From JALYOC01 sp036675345 (lineage in GTDB: Bacteria > Myxococcota > Myxococcia > Myxococcales > Myxococcaceae), in assembly GCA_036675345.1 (NCBI GenBank), contig JAKFFE010000020.1, positions 310,001 to 374,000 of the forward strand: 64,000 bases of DNA, written 5' to 3'. The notes beneath the pieces were generated by a model. The model worked only from the letters and a program-made list of their open reading frames with translations. It made no database searches and was not told where the DNA came from. Both the position numbers and the translations under genes were made by a program. Shown here piece after piece: positions 16,517-27,056 of the stretch (positions within the stretch are counted from its first letter, which is position 1; each line of letters begins with the position of its first letter).

Positions 16517-16573
16517 AAAGGGGACAGGCTGCATTTTCGCCGCAGCGCGTCGAAAATGCAGCCTGTCCCCTTT
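16517..16573. repeat. Perfect 23-bp inverted repeat (REP-like hairpin, possible terminator)
   Basis: Left arm 16517-16539 begins AAAGGGGACAGGCTGC; right arm 16551-16573 is its exact reverse complement; the loop is 11 bases. The right arm continues into TTTTT, so on the + strand it could act as a Rho-independent terminator, and the AAAGGGGACAGG core is typical of dispersed REP-type palindromes. It sits between the divergently transcribed aminopeptidase and LysM genes, where a terminator is not needed, so a mobile REP-like element is the better reading. Confidence 0.7.
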
Positions 16574-16626
16574 TTCGTCTCGCTGCGTCACGCAACCTCG
16601 GTTTCCGTAGTGGCGAGAATGTAGGC

Positions 16627-17307
16627 ATGAGCATCCAGATCAAGGCCGGTGACACCCTCTCGGCGCTCGCTTCCCGGTTCGGAACCAGCGTCTCCGCGCT
16701 GATGAAGGTCAATCCGCAGATCCAGAACAAGGATCTGATCTTCACCGGCGCCCAGCTGCAGGTCCCCGGCGCCACCGACGGCTTTGATGGTCCCGGCGCC
16801 AGCGGCCCCGGCGGGCCCGGCGGCGCGGAGTCGGTGGGTGGCTCGTCCAGCGGCCCCGCCACCCGTGGTCCCGGCGGCAGCCCCTACGACATCGCCATGG
16901 CCCAGCTGGGCAAGAACGCCGGCTCGCTGAAGTACGAGGGCGGCGGGGTGGGCTCGGACATGGAGGACTGGGTCCCCAACAACGTGAACTGCGCCAACTT
17001 CGTCTCCGCCTGTCTGGAGCAGGCCGGACAGATCGGCGATGGCCAGCACAGCGCCTCGGTGATGACCCTGATGGGCAACCTGGACCGGGACTCCGATTTC
17101 AAGCGGGTCTCCCTCTCCGACGCCAAGCCGGGGGACGTGGTCTCGATGAAGACCCCCGGCGGCCAGCACGTGGTGATGTTCGCCGGCTTCAAGAACGGTC
17201 AGCCGCAGTTCATCGGCTCCAACAACGTCAACTCCGATGGCAGCCAGCGGATCAGCTTCACCTCCATGAACTACCCGATCATGGCGGTCCACCAGTACCA
17301 GGGCTGA
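16627..17307 (+). CDS. LysM domain plus NlpC/P60- or CHAP-like cysteine peptidase
   Basis: 226 residues. Residues 1-48 are one LysM motif (IKAGDTLSALASRFGTSVSA ... NPQIQNKDLIFTGAQLQVP) that binds peptidoglycan. A Gly/Pro/Ser-rich linker (50-90) follows, and then a domain with Cys in VNCANFVSACLEQAG, His in GGQHVVMFAGF, and an Asn-rich end IGSNNVN. This order is the catalytic Cys-His-(Asn) pattern of CHAP and NlpC/P60 peptidases. No Sec signal peptide is present, so it may be exported another way or act after lysis, as endolysin-like enzymes do. The substrate is most likely peptidoglycan stem peptides. Confidence 0.85.
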   Translation: MSIQIKAGDTLSALASRFGTSVSALMKVNPQIQNKDLIFTGAQLQVPGATDGFDGPGASGPGGPGGAESVGGSSSGPATRGPGGSPYDIAMAQLGKNAGSLKYEGGGVGSDMEDWVPNNVNCANFVSACLEQAGQIGDGQHSASVMTLMGNLDRDSDFKRVSLSDAKPGDVVSMKTPGGQHVVMFAGFKNGQPQFIGSNNVNSDGSQRISFTSMNYPIMAVHQYQG

Positions 17308-17541
17308 CAGCGCCGGCCCTCGAATCCCCGGTGGAACCTTGAAGCCGTCGTCCTCCCGGGGATGGCGGCTTTGTGCTGTGCCCGGATGTACGCCGGAGCG
17401 GCACCGCGGGGCACAGCGGCGCCGGATTCGTTTCCGGAACCCAGCGGTAGATCCTACCTCCCCGGTTCCGGCCTCCCTCCAACCTCGCGGAATGGCGGAG
17501 GCTGGCCGAGGCACGAAGCTGGCAACGGCCCTGGCTCGCAC

Positions 17542-17877
17542 ATGTCGCAGCTGGCCTCCTTCCATCCCCGACGGCACCCGCGCTCCTCCTGCGTGATGAC
17601 CGTGCTGGCCCAGACCGCCCAGGGGCTGATCCGGGGGGTGTGCCGGAACGTCTCCCGGGGCGGGGCCTTCATCACCGGGGTGCCCTGGGCTCCCGGCCAG
17701 CACCTGCGACTGCAACTGGAAGTCCCCGGGCTGGGCGAGGTGCAGGCGGAGGGCGAGGTCCTCTACCACCACCAGCATCCGGACGGCGCCGGGGTGGGGG
17801 TGGTGTTCACCCGGATTTCCGACGACGACCAGTCGGTGCTGGACCGGTTCATCGATCTGTTCTGCCGACCTCGCTGA
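17542..17877 (+). CDS. PilZ domain protein (c-di-GMP binding)
   Basis: A 111-residue single PilZ domain from the ATG at 17542. The N-terminal arginine motif is HPRRHPRSSC (RxxxR) and the second motif is RNVSRGGAFI ([N/D]xSxxGG), the two c-di-GMP-contacting parts. A typical tail, VGVVFTRISDDDQ and LDRFIDLFC, follows. It probably senses cyclic di-GMP and regulates motility or surface functions through a partner. A longer frame upstream of 17542 lacks coding character. Confidence 0.9.
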   Translation: MSQLASFHPRRHPRSSCVMTVLAQTAQGLIRGVCRNVSRGGAFITGVPWAPGQHLRLQLEVPGLGEVQAEGEVLYHHQHPDGAGVGVVFTRISDDDQSVLDRFIDLFCRPR

Positions 17878-17922
17878 CGCGCCGTGCTTGCGTCCCCGGC
17901 CCGGCCCCGGTTTGGTACCGCC

Positions 17923-18354
17923 ATGAGCGTGGTCTACGAGCGGACGGGTGGCTTCGCCGGTGTCCGGCAGCGGCTGGAGGTGGATGCCCACGGAGCCCTG
18001 CAGGTCACCGATCGGCACACCGGAGAGACCCGGCGCACGCTGGACCCAACGGAGCAGCAGACCCTGCGCTCGCTGGTGGCGGGGGTGGAGGGTCAGCCCC
18101 CGCCCCACTCCTCTCCGGACGCGCAGCAAAGCTCCGACACCTTCACCCTCCGGCTGTGGCTGTTCTCCGGATCGGAGCGGCCGCCGGAGCCCCAGGTCAC
18201 CCGCGCCACCCTGGCCGTCCCGCTGGGCGAGGCGGAGGGGTCCCCCTGGGGCCGGCTGCTGTCCTTCGTGGACGGGCTGCTCACTTCCGGGCTGGAGCAG
18301 ACCCGGCCGGCGGGGGCGCCGCGGATCCTCTCCGCCGCCGATCTGGACGAGTAG
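17923..18354 (+). CDS. Emfourin-like protease inhibitor family protein
   Basis: A 143-residue protein whose N-terminus, MSVVYERTGGFAGVRQRLEV, has the R-x-GGFAG pattern of the protealysin-inhibitor emfourin family. The family proteins I know bind M4 (protealysin-like) metallopeptidases. It also has the typical Leu-rich helix (TEQQTLRSLVAGVEG) and the C-terminal LLSFVDGLLTSGL. It lacks a signal peptide, so it would act in the cytoplasm or wherever its target is. The only M4 peptidase in the window (3195-5051) is 13 kb away and not in an operon with it. The family call rests on pattern recognition; inhibition is inferred. Confidence 0.68.
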   Translation: MSVVYERTGGFAGVRQRLEVDAHGALQVTDRHTGETRRTLDPTEQQTLRSLVAGVEGQPPPHSSPDAQQSSDTFTLRLWLFSGSERPPEPQVTRATLAVPLGEAEGSPWGRLLSFVDGLLTSGLEQTRPAGAPRILSAADLDE

Positions 18355-18412
18355 CCGGACAAGCCGCCCCATGAAGGTTGCACCCACCCGCGCTTAGGAC
18401 TATCCGGCGCGG

Positions 18413-20086
<1,674 letters not shown>

Positions 20087-20093
20087 GTCCCTG

Positions 20094-20744
20094 ATGGCCG
20101 GAGCACCGGAGGCGGAGGGAGCGGGCGTGGCGAACACCACGCTCGGCTCGTGTGCGCTGTGCAACCGGCGGCCGCCCACCGGCGCCGGCTACTTCTTCGC
20201 CGGCAGCATCGTGGGCGCGATCGGCCTGGGGGTGGCGGTGGCCGCCTACCGGCTGCGGGGCGCGGACGCGGTCTCCGGGCTGGCCTGCGCGATCAGCACC
20301 GGGGTCGGCGGCGGGCTGCTGTCGATGGGGCTGTTCCGGGGGATGCGCACCGCCACCCCTCCGTATCTGAGTGGTGGCCTGGACCTCTCCGCCCTCTCGG
20401 TGGCCGCCGGCGGACAGCTGATCGCTCGTGTGCAACTCAGCCCCGATCACCCCCTGCACCTGCGCGCGGGAACCCTGGAGCTGCAGGCGGTGGAGACCCT
20501 GGCCGGAGAGGAGCGGGTGCTGCGCACCCAGGAGGTTCCCCTCTCCCTGCCCGGCCAGCTGAGGGAAGTGACGAAGCGGGAGCTGACCGTGATCCTCCCC
20601 ACCAACTGGCCGGTCACCATGGTCTCCCCCTCCGGGGTCAGCCCCCACCGGGAAGTGGGAACCCGGGTCCGGGTGGCGGTGGACGCCGACGCCCATCCGC
20701 TGTTCGTGGTGGATGTCCCGTTGACGGTGCGCGCGCGCGGGTAG
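20094..20744 (+). CDS. Hypothetical membrane protein, 216 aa
   Basis: The N-terminal CALCNRR motif (two Cys) is followed by two membrane segments (about residues 33-50 and 60-82). A soluble domain of mostly beta character (ARVQLSPDHPLHLRAGTLELQ...) follows, probably outside the cytoplasm. It starts 7 bases after ettA, so the genes may be cotranscribed. No family was recognised. Confidence 0.65.
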   Translation: MAGAPEAEGAGVANTTLGSCALCNRRPPTGAGYFFAGSIVGAIGLGVAVAAYRLRGADAVSGLACAISTGVGGGLLSMGLFRGMRTATPPYLSGGLDLSALSVAAGGQLIARVQLSPDHPLHLRAGTLELQAVETLAGEERVLRTQEVPLSLPGQLREVTKRELTVILPTNWPVTMVSPSGVSPHREVGTRVRVAVDADAHPLFVVDVPLTVRARG

Positions 20745-20760
20745 GCGGCAGCTCGCCCGG

Positions 20761-21735
20761 GTGGATCGGGCCGGCATCTGTGGCGTTCTCTCGGGTAACC
20801 TGGTCGAGGTGAGCCCCTCACTCGAGCTGGAGGTTTCCATCCGCACGGCCGCATTCGCCGCGCTGAAGGAGTTGGTCTCCCGGCACGGACCGGACCTGCG
20901 GTGGGAGGTGATTGAGCGGGGCTTCCACTGGAGGAATGAACACATCCTCTTCGCGAATCGCGCTCGCGGGATCTTCAAGCCGAAGAGACTGGGTGTTGCG
21001 TTGTCAGTGAAGACCACCGTTCCCCGCGAGGGTCGTAGCAGACGGTATGACGATCTGGCCGGCGATGAGGTTTTTCAATATCGCTATCAGGGAGATCAGC
21101 CCGGCCATCACGACAACCTCGCCCTGAAACAAGCCTTTCATCAGAGGTTACCGATCATCTACTTCTACGGTTTGGCACCAGGCGTGTATCGCCCGCTGTG
21201 GCCGGCCTACGTGACAGGGATCAATGATCAGGGGCTCTCCTGCGAGATCGCCTTCTCGGCGCAGGATGAGTTCCTGGTGCCAGGTCGGTATGCCGCCGAT
21301 CCCCGGGCGCTGTCGATCGAGCGTCGATACGTGACGGTGGAGGTGAAGAAGCGGCTCCACCAGGATGCCTTTCGTCATCAAGTCCTGACCGCCTACGACG
21401 ATCGATGCGCGGTCTGCCGCCTCCCACGACGGGAGCTTCTGGAGGCTTCCCACATCATTCCGGACCGGGACGTTCGGGGTCGCCCGGAGGTCCCCAACGG
21501 CCTGGCGCTGTGCCGACTTCATCACGGAGCGTTCGACACCGACCTGCTCGGCATCCAGCCAGATGGGGTGATCGTGATCTCCAAGCACCTCCTGGACGCG
21601 CACGACGGCCCGACCCTGGAGCACGGCCTCAAGGGGTTCAATGGCAAGAAGTTGGAAGGGCCCAGGAATCCTGAGGCTCGACCGCGCCCAGAGTATCTCG
21701 AGGAGCGATACGCTCGCTTCCGACGAGCCGGCTAG
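20761..21735 (+). CDS. HNH endonuclease, putative restriction-type
   Basis: 324 residues. The C-terminal HNH region has CAVCRLPRRELLEASHIIP, with the Cys pair, then NGLALCRLHHGAFD with the catalytic His. The N-terminal domain contains KPKRLGVALSVKTTVP, YRYQGDQPG, HHDNLALKQAF and LPIIYFYGLAPGVYRPLWPA, an arrangement I know from solo HNH proteins annotated as restriction endonucleases. There is no methylase nearby, so it may be a modification-dependent or other defence nuclease. GC content looks lower than in neighbours (AT-containing third positions such as TTTTTCAATATC), which suggests horizontal transfer. The GTG at 20761 is a tentative start; GTG at 20809 is another option. Confidence 0.85.
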   Translation: MDRAGICGVLSGNLVEVSPSLELEVSIRTAAFAALKELVSRHGPDLRWEVIERGFHWRNEHILFANRARGIFKPKRLGVALSVKTTVPREGRSRRYDDLAGDEVFQYRYQGDQPGHHDNLALKQAFHQRLPIIYFYGLAPGVYRPLWPAYVTGINDQGLSCEIAFSAQDEFLVPGRYAADPRALSIERRYVTVEVKKRLHQDAFRHQVLTAYDDRCAVCRLPRRELLEASHIIPDRDVRGRPEVPNGLALCRLHHGAFDTDLLGIQPDGVIVISKHLLDAHDGPTLEHGLKGFNGKKLEGPRNPEARPRPEYLEERYARFRRAG

Positions 21736-21751
21736 GCTGACCAGCCCGGAC

Positions 21752-23683
21752 CTACTCCTCGCGGGTCGCTCCCGAGCCGCCCACGCCCACCGACTGTCCC
21801 GCCGCGGCCCGCGCCGCCTCGGCCATCCCGGTCTCTTCCAGCCTCTGGGTCAGCCACTCTTCGCGCACCGCGAAGGAGGCGGCGGCGTCCTTGCCCATGA
21901 AGGTCAGTCCCAACGGGACCCCGTGCACCCGGGCCAGCATCGCCCCGCGGGTGCCGGCGCCGTCCCTCAAGAGTCCTCCCCTCAGGCTCAGGCCCCGGCC
22001 CTCCAGCTGGAAGCGCGGCAGCAGCAGCCGCTGGGGGCTGAGGTCCAGCTGCGCCTGCAGCTCCAGTCCGCGCGCGGTGAGGAAGCGGGCGAAGGGTGGC
22101 CGCTTCCTCTGCAGCAGCAGCACCGGCCGCGCGTCGGAGGCCTCTCCGCTCACCGTGGCGATCAACCGGCGGCTCTGGGTGCGCAGGCTGGCCTCGCTCA
22201 GGGTCAGGGTCGCGTCCCAGCCTTCCACCCGTCCCTCGGAGGTGGTCAGGGTCAGGTCCTGGAGCAGGACCTTCGATCCGGAGAGGTCCGCCACCCCGCT
22301 GCGCTCCCGGAAACGCTCCAGGTTCAGCCGCAGCTCCAGCTGGCCTTCGAAGCGTCCGTCGCGGAAGTTCCCCCGGGCGTCGGCGATCCGCAGCCGCAGA
22401 TCTCCCGACGGCGCGCCCTGGGGCGTCAACCGGCCCTCCAGCTCGGCGGTCACCCACCCGGATTCGAAGTCCACCGGCGCGGCGGACAGCAGCCGGGAGA
22501 AGCGCTCCAGCGGCGCCGGGATGGTGGGCGCCAGCCTCAGGGTGACATGGGGTGCGGCCAGCGGGGGCAGCACGCTCGCCTCCGGCAAATCGACGATCGC
22601 CGTCCCCCGGGGAGACTCGACCACCAGCCGCTCCGAGGAGCGCAACTGCAGCGGACGCAGTGAAGCGATCAGCTGTGCGGGACCGTCCTCCTCCACCTCG
22701 GCGCTCACCGACCAACGGGGGGCGGTGAGGCTCCAGTGATCCCCCAGCGCGAAGGCGGCGTCCCTGCCCTCCAGTGACACCCGCGAGCCGGCGGTCAGTC
22801 TCCCGCCCAGGTAACCGACCGACGCCTTCAGCTCTCCCTCGCCGGAGATTCGCCCGGCGGTCCGCGGCAGATGCGCGGAGATCAGGCTCAGTGAAATTCC
22901 CCGCGCCTCCCCCTGGAGGGTCCCCCGGAGCGTGCGCAGTCGCTCCTCGTTCAACGCGCTGGGAAGGTCCGCCAGATCCATCGCCGCGCTCAGCTGGGCA
23001 GTGGCCCCGGCGACCACCGTCTCCTCCCGGATGAACACCTGCGCCTGTCGGACCACCCCGCTGCCGGTGAAGTAGACATTCCAGCCGCCGCGGGTCTGCA
23101 GGTCTCCTTGAAACGAGCCGTCCAGCTGGGTCCGGTACGCGCCGATCCACACCTGGCGGACGTGTTCGAACTGCACTGCCCGCAGGTCCACGGTCCAGGC
23201 CCCCTCCTCCGGCGGCGGCAGCGGCCCCTCGTATCGCAGCGGTGGGGACTCCAGGCCGGTGATCGGAGGGAAGGCCCCGGCCTGTTCCAGCTGCAGCGGG
23301 TCGGGCGCCACCGTGGGACGCACGCGGACCACCGCGCCCCGGGACACCACCTCCTCGGCGATGAACCGCCGACGCAACAGCGGCAGCAACGAGATCCAGC
23401 CGCGGGCGTGCGCGACCTGGAGTTCCCACTGGACCTCCATTCCCTGGCCGACGATCGCCAGGTTGTGCACGTCCACCCGCCGCGGCCAGTAGGTGTAGGC
23501 GAAGTCCCAGCGGATCCGCGAGAACTCCGGCTTGGGGTTGAGCACCCGACGCAGGAACTGCGAGTTGATCAACGCGTTCGCCCCCAGCAGATAGCTGAGG
23601 AACAACGCCACCAGCAGCACGCCGGTGACATACAGCGCCTGACCACCACGCCTCGCCCACTCCACGGGTAGTGAGGTGGCCAT
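21752..23683 (-). CDS. AsmA/TamB-like envelope protein (one TM, beta-rich repeats)
   Basis: 643 residues from the ATG at 23683. One N-terminal membrane anchor (about 15-38, LYVTGVLLVALFLSYLLGAN) precedes a long periplasmic region of repeating short beta-strands, with the AsmA/TamB look (VDVHNLAIVG, VDLRAVQFEHV, GSFQGDLQTRGGW, LTLSEASL). Proteins of this type form grooves that move or shield lipids between membranes; the exact subfamily was not established. The Ala/Glu-rich C-terminus (MAEAARAAAGQSVGVGG) ends in low complexity. It is divergent from the TPR lipoprotein gene across about 305 bases. Confidence 0.72.
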   Translation of the reverse strand: MATSLPVEWARRGGQALYVTGVLLVALFLSYLLGANALINSQFLRRVLNPKPEFSRIRWDFAYTYWPRRVDVHNLAIVGQGMEVQWELQVAHARGWISLLPLLRRRFIAEEVVSRGAVVRVRPTVAPDPLQLEQAGAFPPITGLESPPLRYEGPLPPPEEGAWTVDLRAVQFEHVRQVWIGAYRTQLDGSFQGDLQTRGGWNVYFTGSGVVRQAQVFIREETVVAGATAQLSAAMDLADLPSALNEERLRTLRGTLQGEARGISLSLISAHLPRTAGRISGEGELKASVGYLGGRLTAGSRVSLEGRDAAFALGDHWSLTAPRWSVSAEVEEDGPAQLIASLRPLQLRSSERLVVESPRGTAIVDLPEASVLPPLAAPHVTLRLAPTIPAPLERFSRLLSAAPVDFESGWVTAELEGRLTPQGAPSGDLRLRIADARGNFRDGRFEGQLELRLNLERFRERSGVADLSGSKVLLQDLTLTTSEGRVEGWDATLTLSEASLRTQSRRLIATVSGEASDARPVLLLQRKRPPFARFLTARGLELQAQLDLSPQRLLLPRFQLEGRGLSLRGGLLRDGAGTRGAMLARVHGVPLGLTFMGKDAAASFAVREEWLTQRLEETGMAEAARAAAGQSVGVGGSGATREE

Positions 23684-23988
23684 GCCTGCCCCTTGAAGCA
23701 CCCTGGCTCCCGGTTGCCTGCCTGCCCTGCGTGCGGGAGGACGTCGGGGAGGAGTGCCTGCGTCCGGCGGCCGCGCCTTCATCGCGCGTGGTCATGGGCT
23801 GCCCGGCGGCGATGGCGCGGACCAGAGCCAGACCGCAATCCACGTCCAGCCTCAGCGCGCCGCGACATGCCGTCAGCCACCGAGCCCGGCCCGGTGCGCG
23901 TCCCGGTACTCCAGCGATGAGGGCTTGGCCGAGTGCAGCCTGTGGACGGCGATCACCCGGTGGGTCGCGCTGGCCTACACTCACAGGA
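23684..23988. other. 305-base divergent intergenic region
   Basis: Lies between two divergent genes and must hold both promoters. I see no RNA gene or clear palindrome here. The plus-strand frame is open through it but has no coding character. Confidence 0.5.
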
Positions 23989-24759
23989 ATGTCCGTTCGC
24001 CTGTGTGCCGCCGCCGTGGTCCTGCTCTCCGCCTGCGCGAGCAAACGGCCTGCGCCTCCGGAGGACGCGGTGCGGCTCCACCGCCAGTGCGGCGAGGCGC
24101 TGGCCGCTTCCGAGTACGAAGACGCGCGGCTGTTCTGCCAGGGCGCCAGCGGGCAGGCGCCACAGTTCGCCGAGGCCTGGCAGGACCTCGGTGTAGCGCT
24201 GCTCTCCGCGGGGAAGACGGCGGAGGCGGCCGATCCCCTGGAGAAGGCGCGCGCGCTGGACGACCGCTTGTGGCGCACCCACAACGGGCTGGGGATCGTG
24301 GCCTTCGTGGCGGGCGAGCACGGCAAGGCGGAGGGCCACTTCAAGCGTGCGGTGGAGTTGAAGCCGGACGCGGCCGAGCCGCGCTACAACCGCGCCTGGA
24401 ACTTCTTCCGTGGGGAGAAGCTGCGCGAGGCCCGCGAGGAGCTGCGCACGGTGGTCAAGCAGCACCCCTCACTGGGCCACCCGGCGCAGTTCCTGGGCAT
24501 CGTCCTGCTGACCGAAGGTCGGGTGGCGGAGGGCATCGAGGCGATGGTGGAGGCGATCACCCGCGAGCCTGGCCAGTGCCGCAACTGGCTGGGGATGGGC
24601 AACGCCTACGCCGCCGATCGCCGCCACGAGGAGGCGATGTCCGCCCTGCTCACCTGCGTGGAACTCTGTCCGGCAGATCCGGTGTGCGGCGCGGCGGTCG
24701 AGCTCCTGGGCAGCCGGGAGGCAGTTCCGCTGGCCAAGCCCCGGGACCTGATCCCGTGA
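23989..24759 (+). CDS. TPR-repeat lipoprotein
   Basis: 256 residues. An N-terminal signal with lipobox LSAC (ends at about Cys16) is followed by about six TPR units from residue 30 on, with typical FAEAWQDLGVALLSAGKTAE, LWRTHNGLGIVAFVAGEH and AAEPRYNRAWNFFRGEK. It is likely anchored in the outer membrane and used as a protein-assembly scaffold. Size and layout resemble Tgl/PilF-type pilotins (Myxococcus Tgl is about 250 residues with TPRs). No pilus gene is nearby, so that identity stays open. The ATG is preceded closely by AGGA. Confidence 0.82.
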   Translation: MSVRLCAAAVVLLSACASKRPAPPEDAVRLHRQCGEALAASEYEDARLFCQGASGQAPQFAEAWQDLGVALLSAGKTAEAADPLEKARALDDRLWRTHNGLGIVAFVAGEHGKAEGHFKRAVELKPDAAEPRYNRAWNFFRGEKLREAREELRTVVKQHPSLGHPAQFLGIVLLTEGRVAEGIEAMVEAITREPGQCRNWLGMGNAYAADRRHEEAMSALLTCVELCPADPVCGAAVELLGSREAVPLAKPRDLIP

Positions 24760-24770
24760 CCGGCAAGAGT

Positions 24771-27056
24771 TCAGGGCCGGGGCGGAACCACGAAGCGACC
24801 GACCACCAGCCGTGACTCCTCGGCCGCCTCTCCCGAAGGAAGGAGCGGCACCAGCCGCGAGCCGTCTCCGGACGCGTGCCACAGTCCCACCTGGACCTGC
24901 CACTCCCCGGCCTCCCAGTCGTGCGGGTTCACCGCGAACGCGTCTCGCAGCAGCACCCCGCGCGGTGCATCGTGGAAGAACCAGGTGCCGCCGATCAGCG
25001 CGTGGTCCTTGGACTTGCGCTTCCCGGGGCCGGTGAGGTGGACGAAGATCCCCACCGTCCGCGGGACCGGACCGGTGACCCGCCAGTAGAGCTCCAGCGG
25101 AACCTCGCCCCGCGCGTCGGGCGCGCTGGGAACCCCGGCCGCCACCAGCTCCAGGTGGGATTCGAAGCGGGCCTGGATCGACTTCACGCCCGGGGGCAGG
25201 GTCTCCACCCGCAACGGACTTCGATCCGGGTTGGTCAGCACCGGAGGCTGGGCCGGCTCCTTCCAGAGCAGGGCGATCAGCGCCCATCCGAACAGGGGGA
25301 CTCCGGCGAGGGCCAGCGCGGGGAAGCCTCCCAGCGAAAGCCGGCTGAGCAATCCCAACGCGAGGATCGCCAGCAGCGACACCGCCAGTCCGCCCAGGGC
25401 CGAGCGGGGCAGGAAGCGAAGCGTCACCGGTTGGGTCCCGGCCGGGAGCTGCACCGAGAGCAACCCTTCAGCGGAGCCCACCTCCCCGATCGAGCTCCTC
25501 CAGCCTGGATGCCAGTTCTGATTCACCACCAGCCGCGCCGGCCGCGAGGCGGTCACCTCCAGCTCGATGCGGTTGGGGGTCCAGTCGGTGCGGCGGACGG
25601 TCCCCGCTCCGGCCTCCAGCCACTCCTCCTGCGCCAGGGCTCCGCTCAGTCGCGGGGACATCGGCACCGGGAAGCCCTCTCCGCAGGAGATCGATCCGCG
25701 GTTGAGGGCCAGCAGATGTCCCTGCGCCCAGCGGTTGCCGCGCGCCTGGGCGAAGGGCTGGTCCACCCGGGAGGGCAGTGCCACCAGCGGCGCCCGTCCC
25801 GCCAGCCGCGCGTAGGCAGCCACCTGCGCTCCCCCACTGACGACGCAGAGCAGGACCACCACCCCCAGCAGATCCGGCGCCCAGCGCGTGAGGGCCGGGC
25901 TGCGCGGTCTGCGGAGCCAGACCTGCAGCACCCCCACCCCGATCGCTCCGGTCACTGCCAGGAACAGGGCGCACGGGAAGAGGAACCGCTCCGGGTAACG
26001 GAGGGTCTCGAAGATGGGCAGCGCCCGAAGCCAGGCGAAGGGCGCGGGATGGGCCGCGTACCCGGTGGCCAGCCAGCCGCAGAGCACGGTCATCCCCACC
26101 GGAAACCGGCTGCGACGACCCAGGAGCGCGGGCAGGGCCAGCAGCACCAGCCCGGGGCCGACGAAGAACAAGCCTCCATCCCCGCCCTTGTCCCCGGTGC
26201 CCGGGAAGGAGAACAGCATCCCCGCCACCTTCTGCAGCGAGTGACCGGGATTGCCGGCCATCACCCGCGGTCCGCTTTGCAGCGTCTCCCAGATTGGCCA
26301 CAGCCGGAACACGCACGCCCCCAGCGTCAACGCGGCGGTGGTCCCCAGCGCCAGCGCCCGGCGTCGCCAGGGGCCGGGCCCGGTGAGCAGCGCCCAGCCT
26401 CCTTCCACCCCCACCAGCAGCGCCGCCAGGGGCACCGGATAGGTGCCACCGAACCCGAGCATCAGCGCAAAGCCCAGCGCCACCGCGCCGGCCCCGATGG
26501 CCCGTCCTCGCCCGGCCAGCGCCGTCCCCCACAACACCCAGGGGAGCAGCAGGAAGCCCAGCAGGTACAGCCAGCCCAGGCTCCAGGACTGCGCGCCGAA
26601 ACCACAGAGGCCGAAGAGGGGCGCCACCAGCAGCGCGCCCACCGCGTTGCCCGCCTTGAGCCGCGCGTACCGGAAGGCACCCTCCATGCCCAGCAGCAGG
26701 AACAGCATCAGCACCAGCGGTTCCGCACGCCGGGCTCCGAACAGCACGGAGAGCAGCAGGGTCGGCGAGGCCTGCCGGGTCTGCGGGTTGCCCCAGGCGA
26801 ACAGGCCGCCACAGGACCAGGGGGTCCACAGCGGCAGCTGGCCGTATTCGGTGACTGTGCGGGCGGCAGCCTCCTCGTAGGAGTGCAGCAGGTGCGAGTC
26901 GCGAAAATCGTTCAGCGCGCCGGCCTGTCCCAGCGGGATCCACACCGCGGCCAGGGCCAGGACCGTGAACAGCGCCAGTCGCAATCGCGGACGGAGCGCC
27001 AGGCGCCGCAGCACGCGAAGCAGGAATCGGGGTTCGAGGAGCCGGCGCCAGGACAT
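24771..27056 (-). CDS. YfhO-like / GT-C-fold polytopic membrane protein
   Basis: About 761 residues from the ATG at 27056. About twelve hydrophobic segments are followed by a C-terminal soluble domain of about 220 residues. The GT-C-like first loop DFRDSHLLHSYEEAAARTVT and the PLWTPWSCGGLFAW segment resemble polyprenyl-linked sugar transferases. RLVVNQNWHPGWRSSIGE matches the 'NxxxPGW' pattern of YfhO proteins. It may glycosylate a cell-surface polymer. It overlaps by one base the stop of the upstream small gene (TGATG), so the two are translationally coupled. Confidence 0.75.
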   Translation of the reverse strand: MSWRRLLEPRFLLRVLRRLALRPRLRLALFTVLALAAVWIPLGQAGALNDFRDSHLLHSYEEAAARTVTEYGQLPLWTPWSCGGLFAWGNPQTRQASPTLLLSVLFGARRAEPLVLMLFLLLGMEGAFRYARLKAGNAVGALLVAPLFGLCGFGAQSWSLGWLYLLGFLLLPWVLWGTALAGRGRAIGAGAVALGFALMLGFGGTYPVPLAALLVGVEGGWALLTGPGPWRRRALALGTTAALTLGACVFRLWPIWETLQSGPRVMAGNPGHSLQKVAGMLFSFPGTGDKGGDGGLFFVGPGLVLLALPALLGRRSRFPVGMTVLCGWLATGYAAHPAPFAWLRALPIFETLRYPERFLFPCALFLAVTGAIGVGVLQVWLRRPRSPALTRWAPDLLGVVVLLCVVSGGAQVAAYARLAGRAPLVALPSRVDQPFAQARGNRWAQGHLLALNRGSISCGEGFPVPMSPRLSGALAQEEWLEAGAGTVRRTDWTPNRIELEVTASRPARLVVNQNWHPGWRSSIGEVGSAEGLLSVQLPAGTQPVTLRFLPRSALGGLAVSLLAILALGLLSRLSLGGFPALALAGVPLFGWALIALLWKEPAQPPVLTNPDRSPLRVETLPPGVKSIQARFESHLELVAAGVPSAPDARGEVPLELYWRVTGPVPRTVGIFVHLTGPGKRKSKDHALIGGTWFFHDAPRGVLLRDAFAVNPHDWEAGEWQVQVGLWHASGDGSRLVPLLPSGEAAEESRLVVGRFVVPPRP

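Noticed and set aside
23671..23988. N-terminal extension of the TPR lipoprotein
   Set aside because: The frame is open upstream but has no coding character, and the lipoprotein signal begins at the ATG at 23989.
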